A DNA stretch of 15,619 bases. It comes from Candidatus Woesearchaeota archaeon. Lineage in GTDB: Archaea > Nanobdellota > Nanobdellia > Woesearchaeales > ARS49. Of the stretch, positions 13,247 to 15,619 are shown piece after piece. A program made the translations under genes and the position numbers. The stretch lies in the NCBI GenBank assembly GCA_026394935.1, contig JAPLZR010000018.1, forward strand, positions 1-15,619. Direction: 5' to 3'. Position 1 is the first letter of the stretch; every line of letters starts with the position of its first letter. The notes under the pieces are model-generated. The model saw only the letters and a program-made list of their open reading frames with translations. It did no database searches and was not told the DNA's origin.

Positions 13247-14620
13247 ATGAAGATATTGAAGAATATTGGCAAAATAATCCTTGATGAAGCAAGATACTAT
13301 GTTGGCGGAGCTGTCATTGCAGGATTGTCTTTATTGCCGATGGCTTGTTCTTCAGAGGATACAGAGCCGTTGCCTCCGGCGCAACAGCCGACTCTTGAGC
13401 AGAGGATTATTCTTAATGAAGGTGATGATGTAAAATTAGGAGATAACTTCTTTATCGGTTCTTTGTCGTGGCCTCAGGAAACACTAAAATACGTTGGAAG
13501 AGATGAAGCGAATAAGACTCTTAAATTCACCAAACCAGGAACAAGCTTTACTCGTGAAATTACTTATGATGATGGATTTGGAACACTAGTTGTTAATGGA
13601 CAGACACATGGCGTACACGTGAACGACGATGGCAGTTTACGCATTGATATGGATGCAAGTAATACAGTTAGTAATAATAGCACTCATGCTTATTTCAGGC
13701 AAAATTTAATAGTAGATAACAAGGCCAAAATAATTACTGGCGATTATTTTTTCATCAAAAATGCAGATGGAGATTTTATGCCGTATCAAGTTGGTGGTCA
13801 AGGCTGGGGAGATCCTCAACGAAGAGAAGTTATCTTTGCAGACTTGCATAATTTGGTAGATAGGCACTATTTTCTCCAGGATGATGGAGCCGGCAATTTC
13901 CAGAGAGAAATAGATTTTAATGGAACAAAAATACTTGTTTCAGGAGTTCTTGATTCTGAAGAAATCACAGTTTCCAGTTTTGACGGCAAATCTCTCGAAT
14001 GCCTGCTTACAGGAACAATTGTTGCAAACGAAGGAAGAAGCATAAAGCCAAACGAACACTTCTTGATTGACACTATGGATAGTCCGACACCAAAAGGAGA
14101 AGTCTGGAAATATATTGGAGATGTATCTGGAGATTCTAACGCGGTATTGCGATTCAGAAAATGTGCTGCCACGGGATTTGAATATCAAGACGTAGTAGTA
14201 GTCCGTAGCGTTGGCGAGGGAACCATTTTGACCAGCGGATTTGCATATCGTGTAAGACTCAATGCAGATAATTCTGTTAATATTGATCTTGACAAATCAG
14301 GAAGCATAGAAAAGAACGAAATTCCTTTGCTTGACAGACTTGTTTTTAATGAAAAACGAGATATCGCTGGCGGAGACGTGTTTGTTTTAGAAAACGCAAC
14401 TGAAACAGAGCAATTTCATTCAGCATATAGTTTGCAACTTATTGATACTGTAAACAAGCGCATCATGGTAACAAACCGTAATCAGGGAACAATTGGAGAA
14501 TATTCCTTCTCGGATGAAGGGGATGGAACAATAGTTTCCTCAGGAATATCTCATTCATTCAAAGTAACCTCGCCCACCACAATTCAGATAGACATGAACG
14601 GCGACGGAAAAATAGAATAA
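13247..14620 (+). CDS. Four-repeat extracellular lipoprotein-like protein with EF-hand-like loops
   Basis: A 457-residue surface protein. Residues 19-33 form a hydrophobic signal, with LLPMAC putting Cys34 in a non-canonical lipobox, followed by an acidic/Pro linker (36-48). The rest is four diverged repeats of about 95-105 residues, at roughly 52-142, 153-248, 257-356 and 364-457. Each starts with a pattern like RIILNEGDDVKLGDNFFIGSL; most have a DxGxGT[IL] turn and end with an acidic strand. Repeats 3 and 4 end IDLDKSGSIEKNE and IDMNGDGKIE, matching DxDxSGxI / DxNxDGxI calcium loops; repeat 1 ends in the degenerate IDMDASNTV. Base composition is unlike all neighbours: A-rich on the coding strand (13501-13560 has 25 A and 13 T, against 9 A and 36 T in 12541-12600). 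It has its own promoter and terminator, and a truncated pilin gene lies just downstream, so it is probably a recent arrival. S-layer-like or adhesive role is a guess. Confidence 0.8.
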   Translation: MKILKNIGKIILDEARYYVGGAVIAGLSLLPMACSSEDTEPLPPAQQPTLEQRIILNEGDDVKLGDNFFIGSLSWPQETLKYVGRDEANKTLKFTKPGTSFTREITYDDGFGTLVVNGQTHGVHVNDDGSLRIDMDASNTVSNNSTHAYFRQNLIVDNKAKIITGDYFFIKNADGDFMPYQVGGQGWGDPQRREVIFADLHNLVDRHYFLQDDGAGNFQREIDFNGTKILVSGVLDSEEITVSSFDGKSLECLLTGTIVANEGRSIKPNEHFLIDTMDSPTPKGEVWKYIGDVSGDSNAVLRFRKCAATGFEYQDVVVVRSVGEGTILTSGFAYRVRLNADNSVNIDLDKSGSIEKNEIPLLDRLVFNEKRDIAGGDVFVLENATETEQFHSAYSLQLIDTVNKRIMVTNRNQGTIGEYSFSDEGDGTIVSSGISHSFKVTSPTTIQIDMNGDGKIE

Positions 14621-14633
14621 TTTTTTTAATTTT
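14621..14633 (+). terminator. T-tract terminator of the four-repeat protein gene
   Basis: TTTTTTTAATTTT starts directly after the TAA. It ends the self-contained transcription unit that begins at 13194. Confidence 0.6.
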
Positions 14634-14662
14634 CTAAACAATTAAAGCTATCTCCTGCTCCT

Positions 14663-14743
14663 TGCAGTGTTGGCCAGTTCTCGCAAAGTTCAGAAGTATT
14701 CTATACGGGCAAGATTTATCAGGTTACTGTTAAGGTTATTTGA
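14663..14743 (+). pseudogene. 3' remnant of a third pilin-like gene
   Basis: Twenty-six codons plus TGA that read CSVGQFSQSSEV, then FYTGKIYQVTVKVI. They align with the end of the product of 12507-13121 (CNIGQFQVSSDA, then FYTSKIYQVTVKVV) at about 70 percent identity over 26 residues, with synonymous as well as amino-acid differences. Similarity stops abruptly just upstream, at about 14660, where A-rich sequence from the surface-protein cassette begins. No start codon or signal sequence remains. This is the tail of a tandem paralogue whose 5' part was deleted or replaced. The next ORF still overlaps its stop codon, as expected for the former operon partner. Confidence 0.75.
14709..14737 (+). 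repeat. 29-base direct repeat, copy 2 (pilin remnant)
   Basis: Identical to 13087-13115, 1622 bases downstream in the same orientation. Recombination between the copies would remove the four-repeat protein gene and restore a continuous pilin operon. Confidence 0.9.
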
Positions 14744-15033
14744 ACAGGAGTACAACAATCGTTTTATACTGTCTTTTCTTGCTGTTTTCTATGGGGCGGT
14801 ATATTATTATTCAGACAAGCAATAGGTATGTTGCTAGGTTTGGCAGTGATGGTCCTGATATGCTGCCTGCTGAGCGTCTTGCAAAAATTAATGGTGAGCT
14901 GATATTGTATAAGGGTTCTTTTCAAAATAACGGCGAAATTCCGATTATTATTACTTTCGTGGTGCAGGCTAATAAGGAGAAGGTATTTGATCCTAAGGCG
15001 CTTGAGGCGCGTCTTCAGCAGACTCTTTTGTGA
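14740..15033 (+). CDS. Small membrane-associated protein, TTG start
   Basis: A 97-residue product with an N-terminal hydrophobic segment (about residues 7-25, IVLYCLFLLFSMGRYIII) followed by a soluble domain with GSDGPDMLPAERLAKI (35-50) and a charged C-terminus. TTG at 14740 overlaps the stop of the pilin remnant by 4 bases, the same coupling seen throughout the pilin operon. The only ATG downstream, at 14791, would cut into the hydrophobic segment. T-rich codon use matches the operon rather than the neighbouring cassette. With most of the upstream gene gone, its expression is uncertain. Its end overlaps the convergent 86-residue gene by 19 bases. No family recognised. Confidence 0.6.
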   Translation: MNRSTTIVLYCLFLLFSMGRYIIIQTSNRYVARFGSDGPDMLPAERLAKINGELILYKGSFQNNGEIPIIITFVVQANKEKVFDPKALEARLQQTLL

Positions 15034-15275
15034 ACGCTTGGCACTGCTCTGAACTTCTTCCGCAAGTATGCCATGTCAGAAGTTGCCTTTGTAACTGTCT
15101 CTTTGTCTTTTGTGACGTTTCTTAATTGTAGAAGTCGTCTGATGACTGTTGCGTACTCGTCTTTTTTGACCATTTTCTCGAGAAGTGTCCGTCTTTTTGC
15201 CTGTGGCAGTTTTTTGCTCCACCCGCCGAGTTTTCCTCCTTCAAAATGAGCCCATTTGCGGATGTATGCTGCCAT
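15015..15275 (-). CDS. Small basic conserved-looking protein
   Basis: An 86-residue soluble, strongly basic protein: MAAYIRKWAHFEGGKLGGWS, then KKLPQAKRRTLLEKMVKKDE, then a predicted helical C-terminal half including VIRRLLQLRNVTKD and DMAYLRKKF. The GGWS segment, a basic helix and a closing [DE]xxYLRKKF form a compact architecture resembling small uncharacterised proteins of archaea and large DNA viruses; I cannot name the family. The basic charge would suit nucleic acid binding (inference). A TATA box centred 27 bases upstream of the ATG suggests a leaderless transcript. It is divergent from the gene at 15377 and convergent with the one ending at 15033. Confidence 0.7.
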   Translation of the reverse strand: MAAYIRKWAHFEGGKLGGWSKKLPQAKRRTLLEKMVKKDEYATVIRRLLQLRNVTKDKETVTKATSDMAYLRKKFRAVPSVHKRVC

Positions 15276-15298
15276 TGGAGAGAATAAGATTGCTATTG

Positions 15299-15306
15299 AT
15301 ATAAAA
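15299..15306 (-). promoter_or_regulatory. TATA box of the 86-residue protein gene
   Basis: Reads TTTTATAT on the - strand, centred about 27 bases upstream of the ATG at 15275, which fits leaderless transcription. Confidence 0.55.
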
Positions 15307-15346
15307 CTTCATAATCACGCTTTGATAGTACTCAAGAACATAAAAG

Positions 15347-15355
15347 ATTTTAAAT
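15347..15355 (+). promoter_or_regulatory. TATA-like box for the gene at 15377
   Basis: ATTTTAAAT, centred about 26 bases upstream of ATG 15377. No Shine-Dalgarno site is present, so the message is probably leaderless. Confidence 0.5.
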
Positions 15356-15376
15356 GGTTCAAAGTTCGTCATTTTT

Positions 15377-15619
15377 ATGAATACAGGTTTAAAAGAAAAG
15401 CTTGATTTAAGAGTTCTTGGCCAAGCGCATGGAAGTTTTTGGCAGTTTGCTATTGATGATATTTCTTTTGAACCATCAGAAATTGCCATGGTGCATATGC
15501 GTGCTCGTTATGAAAAGCTCTTTGGCAGGGAATTTGATGAATCTCAGGAGAAATTTGATCTTTATCAAGCTCAGGCGAAAGGTGAGTTTTATGTTTTGGA
15601 TCGTGGATTCCGTAAGGAA
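15377..15619 (+). CDS. Unrecognised protein, N-terminal 81 residues, cut by the window edge
   Basis: Open from ATG 15377 to the end of the window. The visible part starts MNTGLKEKLDLRVLGQAHGS, continues with FWQFAIDDISFEPSEIAMVH and a charged helical stretch MRARYEKLFGREFDESQEKF, and ends GEFYVLDRGFRKE. It has no signal peptide or TM helix, so it is probably cytoplasmic. No catalytic motif is visible yet. A TATA-like box 26 bases upstream supports the start. Codon use fits the T-rich + strand genes. Confidence 0.6.
   Translation, partial: MNTGLKEKLDLRVLGQAHGSFWQFAIDDISFEPSEIAMVHMRARYEKLFGREFDESQEKFDLYQAQAKGEFYVLDRGFRKE

Noticed and set aside
13087..14737. 29-base direct repeats as target-site duplications of a mobile element
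   Set aside because: The repeats are embedded in longer, diverged coding similarity, so they are paralogous gene ends; no transposase, integrase or terminal inverted repeats are present.

Overview
The window comes from an archaeon, most likely a small-genome DPANN lineage of the Woesearchaeota/Pacearchaeota type (lineage is inference). Evidence: an archaeal ribosomal protein L10e (uL16), TATA boxes of the TTTATAAA/TTTATATA type 25-40 bases ahead of start codons, several apparently leaderless genes, GGTGA-type Shine-Dalgarno sites, and very tight packing with 4-base stop/start overlaps and overlapping convergent gene ends. Almost the whole + strand is T-rich and G-rich whichever strand is coding, so + strand genes use T-ending codons and - strand genes use A-ending codons.

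Layout. 1-344 (-): L10e, cut by the left edge. 586-1958 (+): a GNAT acetyltransferase overlapping an aspartoacylase/AstE-type zinc deacylase, preceded by a short ORF with a strong ribosome site. 1945-2088 (-): a 47-residue two-helix membrane protein. 2133-4885 (-): a FecR-domain membrane protein translationally coupled to a CHASE2-class III adenylyl cyclase, a signalling pair best known from bacteria. 5033-6216 (+): two coupled, diverged paralogues of unknown function that share a WPD(K/D)RL motif, divergent from the FecR/cyclase unit. 6213-7643 (-): a TM0106/COG2251-type RecB-like nuclease with an RNase H-like domain. 7706-8812 (+): a secreted or anchored protein whose frame appears broken (+1 shift), coupled to an HD-domain phosphohydrolase. 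8871-10199 (+): a soluble PAS histidine kinase.

10241-13121 (+) is a cell-surface operon: pilin-like protein, small two-helix membrane protein, Cys-rich duplicated lipoprotein, second pilin-like protein. Next, 13247-14620 holds a four-repeat surface protein with its own promoter and terminator. Its base composition is opposite to its surroundings (A-rich). Directly after it lie the last 26 codons of a third pilin-like gene, so the cassette appears to have replaced most of that gene. A small membrane-associated ORF (TTG start) follows. The right end has a basic 86-residue protein (-) and a divergent gene of unknown function that runs off the window.

The most interesting parts are the archaeal FecR/CHASE2-cyclase locus with its divergent paralogue pair, and the pilin/lipoprotein locus with its inserted cassette and pilin remnant. 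No CRISPR array, tRNA, rRNA or insertion sequence was seen.
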